DNA of 64,000 nucleotides from CAWBVG01 sp963792175 (GTDB taxonomy: Bacteria; Acidobacteriota; Vicinamibacteria; Vicinamibacterales; CAVVIG01): the NCBI GenBank assembly GCA_963792175.1, contig CAWBVG010000055.1, positions 12,649 through 76,648 on the forward strand, given 5' to 3'. The notes under the pieces were generated by a model, which saw only the letters and a program-made list of their open reading frames with translations, searched no databases and was not told the DNA's origin. Position 1 is the first letter of the stretch, and each line of letters begins with the position of its first letter. A program made the translations under genes and the position numbers. Shown here piece by piece: positions 8,961-21,638 of this stretch.

Positions 8961-11655
8961 TCAGCGCGTCCGATCCGATTCGATCCAGCATCCCAGAAAC
9001 CGGCGATCCGTGGCGGCCGGATCGGCGGCCGCAGGGACGAATCCGTTTTCAACCTCGATCGCGATCGGCGCGACACGGACGCCGAGTCCCGACAGTCGCC
9101 GACTGGAATCGTGACACGGTGTGGCGCGCCCGGCTCGATCGCGAGGCGCCGCCGCCATTCTGGCGTCGAGAACGTCACCTGGTTGGGAACCGGCCCACAG
9201 CTCACCATGATGTCGATGGTCGCGGCGACTCGGCGCTCGTCGCATAGGTGACCTGCGCCGTGGCGCGCCCACGCGTCCAGTAGCCGGCCGGTTCCGAAAA
9301 CACCTGGTCGTCGTGAAAGAAGGCCGTCGCGCCGCCGTACCGGCGCGTTCCAATCACGGGTGGGCGCGGGATGCGCCTGCTTTCGTCGACGACGCTCATC
9401 GCGGTCAACTGGAGCTCGCCGTTGCCGTTCGCGAGGTCCGGCTGGGCGCGGAAGCCGACCAGCGCGGCATCGATGGGCAGCACGAATTGATGCTCCCATA
9501 AAGGGCCGGTCGACTTTCCAGGTGTCCAGCGGCGGTCCGGTGCGGCCGATCTGCAGCGACAGCGTGGTGTCTGCGGGCGCCGCGTCGCTTCTCGTCAGAC
9601 GCAGGCGATACGCTCCGGCCGGCAGCGCGAATCGCGAGTTCCACAGCAGCTCGATCGGCTGCGGCGCCGTAAACAGTCCGGGACGGGCGACCAGCAGGAC
9701 ATGGACAACGCGTCCGTACCCGCGACGCGCGAGAGCGGATCGTAGAGCAGTGCAGTCGGGCGACGCGACAGGTCGAAGCGATCGAGCAACGGCACGCGCG
9801 CGCGCATGTCGGGGACCATCTCGGCCGGCCAGGCGATCGACCTGGTCACCAGCGACACGAATGCGACCGCGGCGGCCAACCCGATTCCGATCGTTGCCAA
9901 ACCTGCGCTGCCAAACCCGCGCGGCTCGAGCCGCCGAACGACCCAGGCGACCAGCACCCCGAGGGCGAGCCACGCGCCCGTTCGCCAGATCGCCGCGACA
10001 ACCGAACCGGTCAGAAACGTGGGGAAGGCCGACGCGAGCGGCCAGGTGGGCGAAGTCCAGCGAGAAAGACCGCGCTGCCGTCGCGGTCCTGATGAATGAG
10101 CGCGCCGCCTTGCACGGCCACCAGCGTCACGGCGATTGCGAGACTGCGGCGAGCAACAGGTGACAGCCGGCGCGCGCCGGCGGCCGCGTCGTTGTCGAGG
10201 CAAAGAATGACGCGATAGGAAGACCAAACAGCAAGAGGCCGGACGTGACCGGCCGGCCGGCGGACGCTTCGCCGCCCCACCAGATGTGGAACGCGCCCAC
10301 GGTGCAGAGCAGCGCCCCAAAGATGAACGTCAACTCCATCGCGCGGCGCGCGGGAGCGCCTCCCGAACGGAGCATCTGCACGACGCCCGCAAAGGCGATG
10401 GCGAGGACCGGCGCCGTCGCGACGATCCCGTATCCTGATCGAAGATCAGGCCGGGTCCGCCGTGCGCGAGATGACGCCACGTCATCGGCTCGGATAACCC
10501 GTAGGGCGCGGATGGCGATGGCGATCCCCAGATCCAGACGAAGAAGCCGAACCAGGTGGCGAGGCCGATGCCGATCGGCGCAAGCAACGTGAGCGTTGCT
10601 CGACGGTCCCGGCCGGCGCGCAGCATCGCGACGATCGTCACCGCGGCGGCCATCGGCGCGTACTTGGTGCTGAGCCATGGCAGCATGGCGATCGCCACGC
10701 CGCGAAACAGCATCATGCCGGCCGACCTCGACTCGGGCGCCATCCAATCGCGGCAATCACCGCCAGCGCGGCGGGGATTTCCGGGTACACCGTGAACGAG
10801 TTGAAGAGAAAGGGAGCCGTCAGCGAAGTCGCCGCCCACGCGAAGGTCGCGGCGCCGGCCGAACCGGTGGTGACGCTGGCCCACCGCCACAGGACGGTGG
10901 ACGCGAGCGCCGCCATGACGATCACATCACGACCACGCCGTGATAGCCGCCCACCGCAAACGCCGGTATCGCGAGCACCGGCAGGCCGACCGGATGAATG
11001 GAATAGATCTGACCATCCTTCCCGAGGGCAAGATAGTCCGGCTTCAGCGATCCGTTGAAGTACGCACGATAGTCTTCGCGGCGGTGGTTGTTCTCGATTT
11101 TCAGATCGCGATCGTGCAGCAGGCTCTGCGTGATCACGAGGTAGTGCGGTTCGTCGCCGCCCGGAAAAAGCGGCGTATCCGTCATGCGCCACGCGACGGT
11201 GCCAAACGCGATCGTGCTCGCGAGGAAGATGACGAGCGGCGAAGCAAGAGGCCGCAGCAGGCGCCACAGTCCGAAACTGTCTCGACACGCGATCAGCCAG
11301 AAGACAACCGGCCACACCAGTTACGTGCCGGTCCCGCGGCCGCGCGCAGGACCGGCAGACGATCGGGCAGCCAGGGCAGATAAGGCAGGACCAGCACGCC
11401 CAACGCGCACAGCGGAAGCGCGATATCCGGATCAGCGCCAGCCCGGATGGCGGCGACGCCGGCGGCCCCCAGCACGACGACGAGAATCGCGAGGAGCCAC
11501 CAGGGGGGCAGCATCGCCACTCGAATGACGTCACCTGCCGATCCGGTGACGATGTCGAGGAGCCCGCGCGTGCACCAGAGGGCCGCGGCGGCGATGACCA
11601 GCGCGGTGAGCCAGCGCCACGCGCGAACGGAAGCGAACGACAACGGCCGCATCAC
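8961..11655 (-). CDS. Large polytopic membrane protein, GT-C-like (many frameshifts)
   Basis: Pieces in different frames line up as one protein of about 900 residues. They give hydrophobic N-terminal helices (WLTALVIAAAALWCTRGLL), a conserved extracytoplasmic segment (PLFPGGDEPHYLVITQSLL then DGQIYSIHPVGLPVLAIPAF), more helices (YPEIPAALAVIAAIGW, STKYAPMAAAVTIVAM) and a soluble C-terminal part (YGGATAFFHDDQVF, CGPVPNQVTFSTPEW). The GDEPHYL segment resembles the first-loop acid motif of ArnT/PMT-like GT-C transferases. At least seven frame changes occur, so the exact stop is uncertain (8961 chosen because LGVRVAPIAIEVENGFVPAA reads best). The architecture parallels the DUF2723 protein at the far end of the cluster. 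It diverges from the gene at 11679. Confidence 0.6.
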
Positions 11656-11678
11656 GCCGGCCGCGGCGATCGGACAGA

Positions 11679-12971
11679 TTGCCCCGGCGGCGTGTAAGGC
11701 CGGATCGCGGTAAGCTGTTCAGGTGCGATCCCCCAGCCCTGACGATCGCGCTGGTACTCTTTGTCGCCAGCCTTGGTGTCGCGATCGCGCAGCGCCCGGA
11801 CGCCTTCAGCGAATCGCGCTCGCACCCGGCCATCGACTACAATTCGGCGCCTTTTCACACGGCGATCGACGATCTCAATCGCAAACTGGAGGAAGGCGCG
11901 GCCGCGTTGACGTTCGATCCGGCGAGCGGCTACCTCCGTTCGACGCTCGACGCGCTGCACGTCCCGATCGAATCGCAGATGCTGGTCTACACGCAGACCA
12001 GCATGCAGGCTCCGAAAATCAACAGGGGCAATCCGCGCGCCATCTACTTCACCGACAGCATCTCGGTGGCCTGGGTCCGCGGCGGCAGCGTCCTCGAGGC
12101 CTGGGCGCAGGACCCGCGTCAGGGGACAATCTTTTACACCCTCGACCAGGAGCCGTCGCGCGCCCCGCGCTTCGGCCGGCGGCTCGAATGCGTCACCTGC
12201 CACGTGACGTGGGACACGCTGGCTGTTCCTGGTCCGACGGTGCTGACGACGTTTCCACGAAAGACCGACCGCGACTATGCCGACGGCCACGCCGTCGATC
12301 ACCGTTCGGATATCGAGGAGCGGTGGGGCGGCTGGTACGTGACAGGCCGCCACGCGCCGGCGAAGCACCTCGGGAACCTGCCGCTCTTCATGGCGCCGCC
12401 GTTTCCCGAATCGGCCGCTCGGCTGTCGGTGGACGGCGCGTTCGATCTGACCGGCTACCCTACGCCGTACAGCGACATCGTGGCGCTGATGGTGTTCGAG
12501 CATCAAACGCGGATGATGAATCTCATGACGCGCGCCGGCTGGGAATCGCGCGTCGCCGCGCTGGGCCGCGGCGATCCAGCGGCCGCCGCCGCCCGCGTCC
12601 GCAATGCGGTGAACGATCTGGTCGACTATATGCTGTTCGTCGACGAGGCGCCCATGGCGACGCCGATCGAGGGATCGTCGGGCTTCGCGGAACGGTTTTC
12701 GGCGATCGGTCCTCGCGATACGAAGGGGCGGTCGCTCCGCGACCTGCGGCTCGAGACCCGCTTGATGCGGTATCCGCTCAGTTACCTGATCTACTCGCCG
12801 GCCTTCGATGCGTTGCCTGACGATGTCAGGGGCGCGGCGTGCGCTCGTCTGCACGACGTGCTCTCCGGCAAGGACCGCTCGCCGAAATACGCTCACCTCA
12901 CGCCGCCGATGCGGCAAGCGATCCTCGAGATCCTCAAAGACACGAAGACCAGCGTCGTCGACGGACTGTGA
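11679..12971 (+). CDS. Exported mono-heme CxxCH protein of unknown function
   Basis: A hydrophobic export signal (LTIALVLFVASLGVAIAQ) is followed by a soluble 390-residue protein carrying a single heme c motif, CVTCH, near residue 171. The frame is intact from 11740 to 12971. The native start may be the GTG at 11722: one base too many in the CCCCC run at 11727-11731 would put that GTG out of frame, so the upstream ATG at 11679 is only the formal start. A periplasmic c-type cytochrome of low heme content is the safest reading. No enzyme motif is evident. It is divergent from the membrane protein gene and convergent with the FAD gene ending at 12982. Confidence 0.72.
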   Translation: MPRRRVRPDRGKLFRCDPPALTIALVLFVASLGVAIAQRPDAFSESRSHPAIDYNSAPFHTAIDDLNRKLEEGAAALTFDPASGYLRSTLDALHVPIESQMLVYTQTSMQAPKINRGNPRAIYFTDSISVAWVRGGSVLEAWAQDPRQGTIFYTLDQEPSRAPRFGRRLECVTCHVTWDTLAVPGPTVLTTFPRKTDRDYADGHAVDHRSDIEERWGGWYVTGRHAPAKHLGNLPLFMAPPFPESAARLSVDGAFDLTGYPTPYSDIVALMVFEHQTRMMNLMTRAGWESRVAALGRGDPAAAAARVRNAVNDLVDYMLFVDEAPMATPIEGSSGFAERFSAIGPRDTKGRSLRDLRLETRLMRYPLSYLIYSPAFDALPDDVRGAACARLHDVLSGKDRSPKYAHLTPPMRQAILEILKDTKTSVVDGL

Positions 12972-12981
12972 AGCGCGGAGA

Positions 12982-14400
12982 TCAGCTCACGAGCTCGAGC
13001 AGCTGACTCCTGTTCGGGCCTGGCAGCCCGGGCGGCGGCATGTGCCTCATCGCCTCGAAGGCCACGTTGATCGCCTGCGTGACAGCCGGCCGCTCGAGGA
13101 TGCGCTGCACTGGCGTAATCGTCGCGATGTATTCGATGGCGGCTCGAAACAGATCCGGATCGGCCATCATGGTCGCGAACAGACCCCGGATCGATCGTCG
13201 CAAGCGGATCGGCCGGCGGTGTCGGCTCCCGACCCTCGCGCAATGCGTCCATGTCGGCGAACCGCGCACGATCGACGGCGATCTGGGCATCGTACCAGGG
13301 CGCGATGTCCGATTCGGTTCGTGCGTGGAACGTTTCGACGAGCGCACGGGGATCGGCCCCCGCCTCGCGGACCACGCGGCACAGCAGCGCGGCGTGCAGG
13401 AATCCCACGGTGAGACCCCGCCCCGCCGAGGGATTCGTGCACGCCCACGCGTCGGCCAGCGCCACGAAGCCCCGTGGCCACCGGCGATCCATTGACGACG
13501 AAGCGGCGGTAGCGATCGACGATCCCGCTCATCGGCGAGGACGCCGGTGACCGGCTGACCGTCGAGCCAATGGGCGTGGAGGGGACACGCACGCACCACA
13601 TTGGTCCATTTCTCTTCGTGGCGGAGATTCTTCAGCGCGTGATCGCCCGTCGCGCAGAAGAGGGTGACCGACCATGTGCTGTTGTCCCCGAGCAGCGTCA
13701 GGATCGAGATCGATCCAAGAGGCATCAAGATCGGGCCCATCCGTGAAGGCTGCGGTTCCGCTGAAGTACCGCGTGTAATACACGAAGCCGCAGTCAGCAT
13801 CCGTTTCTTCGGAGCGGCGGCCGCCAAACGTGGCGAGCCAGCGATCAGCCCGCGACTGGCGGCCCGTCGCATCAACCACGAGGTCGGCGCGAAGCACTTC
13901 GCCGCTCGCTGTCCGCACGCCCTGCGACGTGCGGGGCGCCGGGAACCGCCGATGGGCCGGTCAGCAGCCCCGTCACCTGGACACCGCGGCGGACGGTCAC
14001 ACGTGGCTCCCGTTGCGCGCAGCTGGCAAACACCCACTCGGCGACGGGACGTCGAGCCGTGTAGGTCCAGAGCTTGTCGTCGATCGGTCGCGGCGACTGG
14101 TCAGTGAGCATGGGCGGCAACGGGTGGACGAAGTCGAACTTGGCCGCCCCGGCCCGCCGGAGCGCCTCTTGGACGTCCGGCAGGTCCGACTCGAGCAGCA
14201 GCCGGAGACCCGGCATGAGGTTGTGGGGCTGGCGGAACTGCGCCACGCCCTTTCGTGTCCAGCTCTCCCACGCGTCGTGCGGGCGAATCGGGAACCGGAT
14301 CGGCGTCGCGCTCGAGCACGGTCACGTCATGGCCATCACGCGCGAGCAACATGGCGGCGCCAAGGCCGCACATACCTCCGCCCATGATCAGAATCGTCAT
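12982..14400 (-). CDS. FAD-dependent oxidoreductase/monooxygenase (frameshifted)
   Basis: The start (TILIMGGGMCGLGAAMLLA) is a dinucleotide-binding Rossmann fold ending in the acidic VLERD that binds the adenosine ribose. The middle has RADLVVDATGRQSRADRWL, the DG-type FAD motif of aromatic hydroxylase/geranylgeranyl-reductase-like enzymes, and the C-terminal part has GFVALADAWACTNPSAGRGL, the second FAD motif. About six frame changes break an expected 470 residues. The end (QRILERPAVTQAINVAFEA, stop at 12982) is in a clean frame. Substrate unknown. Halogenase-specific residues are not evident, so I call it only at group 1/group A flavoprotein level. Confidence 0.72.
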
Positions 14401-14527
14401 GGCGAGCGATTATCTGCTCGGACCGATTAGCCGGCGAACCATACGCGCTTCGGGCGGTTCCATGATTAGCCCATCAGTTCACGTCGTTGGTATTCGCCTT
14501 GCTGGGCCTTCGCGCCGGAGGCAGCTG

Positions 14528-14678
14528 ATGGAAGACAAACGCGACCCGGACATGGACAACGACGAAATCGGCAACTCGAACGAAGAAGACATCGTGGACT
14601 CCGCGGACGACGAGTTCGAAGACGCCGAGATGAAGACGACGACGATCGGACGACGCGGATGAGGATCTCGAAAGTTAA
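14528..14678 (+). CDS. Small highly acidic protein (one frameshift)
   Basis: The ATG at 14528 opens a roughly 50-codon frame rich in Asp and Glu (MEDKRDPDMDNDEIGNSNEE). The first frame ends in TTTIGRRG, but a one-base shift near 14630-14650 continues the acidic theme (DDADEDLES) to a TAA at 14676-14678. The acidic continuation is the better protein. That stop codon lies in the first bases of the repeat at 14671-14814. No family is recognised; such proteins may be charged linkers or nucleic-acid mimics, which is speculation. Confidence 0.45.
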
Positions 14679-14814
14679 AAGGTAAAAGGTAAAAGCTAAA
14701 GGTAAAGGAAAGCCGGAAGGTTGGAAGTTGGAACCCGAGGTTTTGACTTCCGACCTTCCATTTGGACTTTTAGACTTTAACTTTTAACTTTTGACTTTTG
14801 ACTTTTCACTTTTG
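14671..14814. repeat. AAAGGTAAAAGG/ACTTTTGACTTTTG word-repeat hairpin
   Basis: The left half is made of GTAAAAG-type words, the right half of ACTTTTG-type words in tandem, and the two halves can pair. It fills the gap between two converging genes: it supplies the stop codon of the acidic protein and, on the other strand, the last dozen codons of ligD. It may also act as a bidirectional terminator, which is inference from position. Confidence 0.65.
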
Positions 14815-16874
14815 TCACGGCCGCGAGGTCAACGCCCTTCGACTTCCTCAGCGCCGCCCACAAGTCGCCAACCTCTGCCAATCTCGACGGAACGGTCCGG
14901 ATCGTGAACTCGCGGCGGTCGAACCCCTCGTCGATTTCTTCCAGGTGAGCGGCGTCGACACGCCGGCGTAGTCGCTGGCGCGCGCGCTGTAGGCGGTGGC
15001 GAGCGTCTTGCCGAGGATGTTCTGCAGGCAGTCGATGTAGACGCGCGCCCCGCGCGCCCGGACGGTGCGCTCGACGGTCGCCACCTTCGGGTGCTTCTGC
15101 GCGACGACGCGTGGCGACGATCTGGCAGAAGAGCAGCCCGGCGTCGTACGGCGTCCCCGGCGGCAGCGGGATGTAGATGTGCAGCCCGTCGGCGCCGGAG
15201 GTCTTCGGCACGCCGAGCGCGCCGAGCGCGTCGAGCTCGTCGCGAATCCAGCGCGCGACGTCGAGCACGCGCGCGAACGGCACGCCGTCCGACGGATCGA
15301 GGTCGAGCGCGGCGTAGTCGGCGAACTCCGGGTGCTGCGACGCGCGAGAACCACGGGATCCTGCGAGATGGCCGCGAGCTGCGTCGTGTAGAGCAGCGTC
15401 TTCAGCGTCGCCGCCGATGATCTGCGGCGCGCTGCTGCGACGACGCTGACGACTTCGATGCGGACGCCGGGCGGCACATCCGGCGCGCGGTGCTGGTAGA
15501 ACGGCGGCGCGGCGACGCCGTTGGGAAACCGCTTCATCACCAGCGGCCGATCGGCGACCGCCGGCAGGATCGAACGGCGCGACCCGCGCGTAGTAGCGGA
15601 ACAGATCGCCTTTGGTCAGCTTCTGCTTCGGCCAGAACACCTTGTGCAGGTTGGTGACGTTCAGCTGCTCGCCGTCGGGCAGCTCGAGCGACGCCGTCGC
15701 GCCGCGCGTCTTCGAGCGCGTGACAGCTGGTCGACGAGGCCGTCGGTTCGTGGTTCGGCGTTCGGCGTTCGTCGTCGCGGCGTTCGGTCGTTCGGCGCGT
15801 GCGACGTTCGTCGTCGTTCGGGCCGATCGACCGCTGTCGAACGACGAACGCCGAACGTCCGGCTTCTCTTCGCGGCGGACATCGTCCGGGCTTCTTGTCG
15901 TCGCGCAGCCCGAGGTAGACCGGATGCCGCAGCTTGCCGTCCGCGGTCCACTCGGTGAACTTGATCTGCGCGACCAGCTCGGGCCGCACCCAGTGCGGCC
16001 GCTCGTTGCGTCTTCGGCGCGTTCGCGAACGGGCAGGTCTTCGTTTCGAGCGGCTTCAGCAGCTTCATCACGCGCGCGAGCTCGCGCTCGTTGAAGCCGG
16101 TGCCGGTGTGGCCGACGTAGACGAGCTGCGTCGCCGCTCGTAGACGCCGAGCAGCAGCGCGCCGAAGTAGGTGCGCGTCTGCCGCGGCTCGGTCCAGCCG
16201 CCGATGACGAACTCCTGCTCGTGGACGATCTTCAGCTTGCGCCAGTCGGGCGTGCGCTTGCCGGACTTGTAGAGCGAGTCCGGCATGCTTCGCGATCAGC
16301 CCTTCCCAGCCGCGCTCGAGCGCTCGTTCGTACAGCGCGCGGCCGTCGCCGCGCACCTGACGTCGCTGAGGCGCAGGAGCGGCGATCCGGTCGTTGCCGA
16401 ACACGCGCTCGAGCGCCGCGCGCCGCTCGGCCACGGGCGATCGCGCAGGTCGGTGCGGCCGTCGCGCAGGAGGTCGAAGGCGATGAACGCGACGTCGCTC
16501 GCGAAGGACGTCGAACGCGATGCAGCGACGGTCGCGCCGGCGGCGGCGGCGGCCTTCGGCGCGATCAGGTGAATGCGGCCCTGGAGCTGCTGAAAGCCGG
16601 TCGGCTCGCCCTTCGCGTCGAGCGCGACGATCTCGCCGTCGAGGACGAGCGGCTCCTTGCGCGCTGCGCGCCCACTGTCCGAGCGCGGCGGCGATCTCGG
16701 GAAACTGGCGCGTCTTCTCGTTGCCGAGCCGCGACCAGAGGCGGACGACGCCGCCGTGGCTCGATCTCCGCGATCGCGCGGATGCCGTCGTACTTCGGTT
16801 CGTAGACGAGGTGCGGGATCGTCGAGCGGCGCGTCGGCGAGCGACGCGAGCATCGGCTGCAGGATCGAATTCAT
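14777..16874 (-). CDS. ligD: DNA ligase D, ligase-polymerase form (frameshifted)
   Basis: NHEJ end-processing and sealing enzyme. The N-terminal ATP-dependent ligase domain shows the lysine nucleophile in LVYEPKYDGIRAIAEIE, then EPLVLDGEIVALDAKGEP, EFVIGGWTEPRQTRTYFGAL and QIKFTEWTADGKLRHPVYLG. After a linker comes the primase-polymerase domain: VFWPKQKLTKGDLFRYYA, ALDLDPSDGVPFARVLDVA (metal acids) and PKTSGADGLHIYIPLP. There is no N-terminal 3'-phosphoesterase domain. At least seven frame changes occur. The interdomain linker (15743-15861) is built from a GTTCGGC word repeat, and the C-terminus (TKVKSQKSKVKS) is read from the repeat at 14671-14814. Ku lies 84 bp upstream on the same strand. 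Confidence 0.85.
15743..15861. repeat. GTTCGGC-word repeat within ligD linker
   Basis: Degenerate tandem words GTTCGGC/GTTCGTC at 15743-15820 are followed by the inverted words GAACGACGAACGCCGAACG at 15839-15857. Read on the minus strand this encodes Arg/Thr/Glu-rich low-complexity peptide (ERRTPNAEPRT type) between the ligase and polymerase domains. The two domains on either side are recognisable, so the element sits in the linker. Confidence 0.65.
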
Positions 16875-16958
16875 GGCTATCAGCTGACAGCTCTACTGTC
16901 AGCCAGACATCGCTGTCAGCTGACAGCTGCAGCCGATCTATGCGATCGCCGACAGCTG
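16875..16958. repeat. CTGTCAGCTGACAG palindromic repeats between ku and ligD
   Basis: A perfect 16-bp palindrome GCTGTCAGCTGACAGC lies at 16912-16927, with related words TCAGCTGACAGCT at 16880-16892 and ACAGCTGTTATG near 16951. It occupies the whole gap between the Ku stop and the ligD start, so it sits in the ligD leader. CTGACAGCT also occurs in the repeats at 26611-26706. Confidence 0.6.
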
Positions 16959-17804
16959 TTATGCAGCGGCCTTCGCGCGCTTCTTCGCCGGCGCTTCGCG
17001 GCTCGGGCCGCGCCTTGGCCGCGCGTGCCGCCGCTCTGTTCGAGGCTCCGGCGCAGCCGCTCCATCAGATCGACGACTTCGGCCTGCCGCGGCTCGGCGG
17101 CCGGCTCGAGCTCGACCTTCTTGCCTTTCATCTTGCCCTTGATGATCCGCATCAGGTTCTCGCGGTACTTGTCGGTGTACTTCGCCGGATCCCACTCCGC
17201 CGCCAGGCTGTTGACCAGCGCCTTCGCCATGTCGAGCTCCGGCTTGCGGATGCCTGCGTCGCCGGGAAATCGAACTGCGCTCGCGTCGACGAGCTCGTCG
17301 GCGAAGCGCATCACCGTCAGCACGAGCGCGTTGCTCGATCGACCTCGACGGCCGCGAGATGCTGCGCGTCGCGCAGGATGAACTTGGCGATGCCGACGCG
17401 CCCCGATTCGCGGATCGCCTCGCGCAGCAGCGCGTACGCGCGCTCGCCGCCCTTGGCCGGCACCAGGTAGTACGGCGTCTCGAAGAACCGATCGTCGATC
17501 TCGTCGGCCTTGACGAAGTCGATGATGTCGACGGTCCGCGTCTTCTCGACCGCCGCCGCCTGGAAGTCCTCCTTCGTGAGCGACGACGAAGTGGCCCTTT
17601 CTGGTACTCGTAGCCCTTGACGAGATCCTCCCACGCCACCGGATGCCCGTCGCGGATGCAGACCCGCTCGAACCGGACCGGCGACTTGTCCTTCGCGTGC
17701 AGCATGCGGAACTGCGGCCGGTGATCGCGGACCGCGGTGTGCAGCTCGATCGGGATGTTGACCAGGCCGAACGAGATCGAGCCTTTCCAGAGCGCTCTGG
17801 CCAT
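16959..17804 (-). CDS. ku: Ku homodimer, non-homologous end joining (frameshifted)
   Basis: Binds DNA double-strand ends and recruits LigD. The N-terminus is diagnostic (MARALWKGSISFGLVNIPIE, with FRMLHAKDKSPVRFERVC and WEDLVKGYEYQKG). The core continues in other frames: TVDIIDFVKADEIDDRFFE, TPYYLVPAKGGERAYALL and DMAKALVNSLAAEWDPAKY. The C-terminus is Lys/Arg-rich (KKRAKAAA). Frame changes are near 17590 (two extra bases close together) and 17335, with another near 16990. The expected length of about 280 residues is met. It is transcribed toward ligD with the palindrome cluster between them. Confidence 0.88.
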   Translation of the reverse strand: MARALWKGSISFGLVNIPIELHTAVRDHRPQFRMLHAKDKSPVRFERVCIRDGHPVAWEDLVKGYEYQKGPLRRRSRRRTSRRRRSRRRGPSTSSTSSRPTRSTIGSSRRRTTWCRPRAASARTRCCARRSANRGASASPSSSCATRSISRPSRSIEQRARADGDALRRRARRRERSSISRRRRHPQAGARHGEGAGQQPGGGVGSGEVHRQVPREPDADHQGQDERQEGRARAGRRAAAGRSRRSDGAAAPEPRTERRHARPRRGPSREAPAKKRAKAAA

Positions 17805-17810
17805 CGTCAG

Positions 17811-17875
17811 CTCTCAGCTTCAGCTTCAGACTGTCGGCTAGCTTCAGACTTCGACCTTCAGACGTCCGACTTCGA
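17811..17875. repeat. CTTCAGACTTC-word repeat
   Basis: Tandem degenerate words CAGCTTCAG, CTTCAGACTG, CTTCAGACTTC and CTTCAGACGTC fill the gap between the Ku start and the DUF2934 gene. They overlap the end of the latter, supplying its last codons (GRLKVEV) and TGA. Confidence 0.5.
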
Positions 17876-18160
17876 GTTCCCGCTCGGCCTCGAGCCAGTC
17901 CTCGAAGTCCATGCCGTGGCCGCCGCCGCGCTCGAGATAGCGGTGGTAGGCGCGCAGGCGGATGTCTTCTTCGCTCGGCTCGGACTGCCATCGACAACGC
18001 CGGCGCGTCGCGACTGCCAATCGGTGCCGATCGGGCAGGGCTGGCGGCGCCGACAGTCGACGGTCGCGATCGGCGCTGCGGTTTCGGCGGTCGCTGGAAT
18101 GCGTCGGCCGTGTCTTCTAGCCTTCGTGCTCGAGCGTGTGTATGACGTCGTTCAGCCATG
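17844..18160 (-). CDS. DUF2934 domain protein (one frameshift)
   Basis: The C-terminal half is a clear DUF2934 motif: EDIRLRAYHRYLERGGGHG followed by MDFEDWLEAERELEVG. These short helical modules are common in Acidobacteriota and Proteobacteria and have no established function. The N-terminal half (MAERRHTHARARRLEDTADA, start at 18160) is basic and probably disordered. The two parts are in different frames, joined near 17990. It lies upstream of Ku on the same strand and may be part of the same transcript. Confidence 0.55.
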
Positions 18161-18226
18161 ACACTCAGTTCGTCTCGCGAAATCTGTGCGACTGACTCGT
18201 GCAAAGTGCGTCCGCCAGCGCCAGCG

Positions 18227-21638
<3,412 letters not shown>

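Noticed and set aside
11652..12917. 421-codon minus-strand frame opposite the CxxCH protein
   Set aside because: Composition is typical of an antisense shadow (Arg, His, Glu runs), and the plus-strand frame has a signal peptide and a heme motif.
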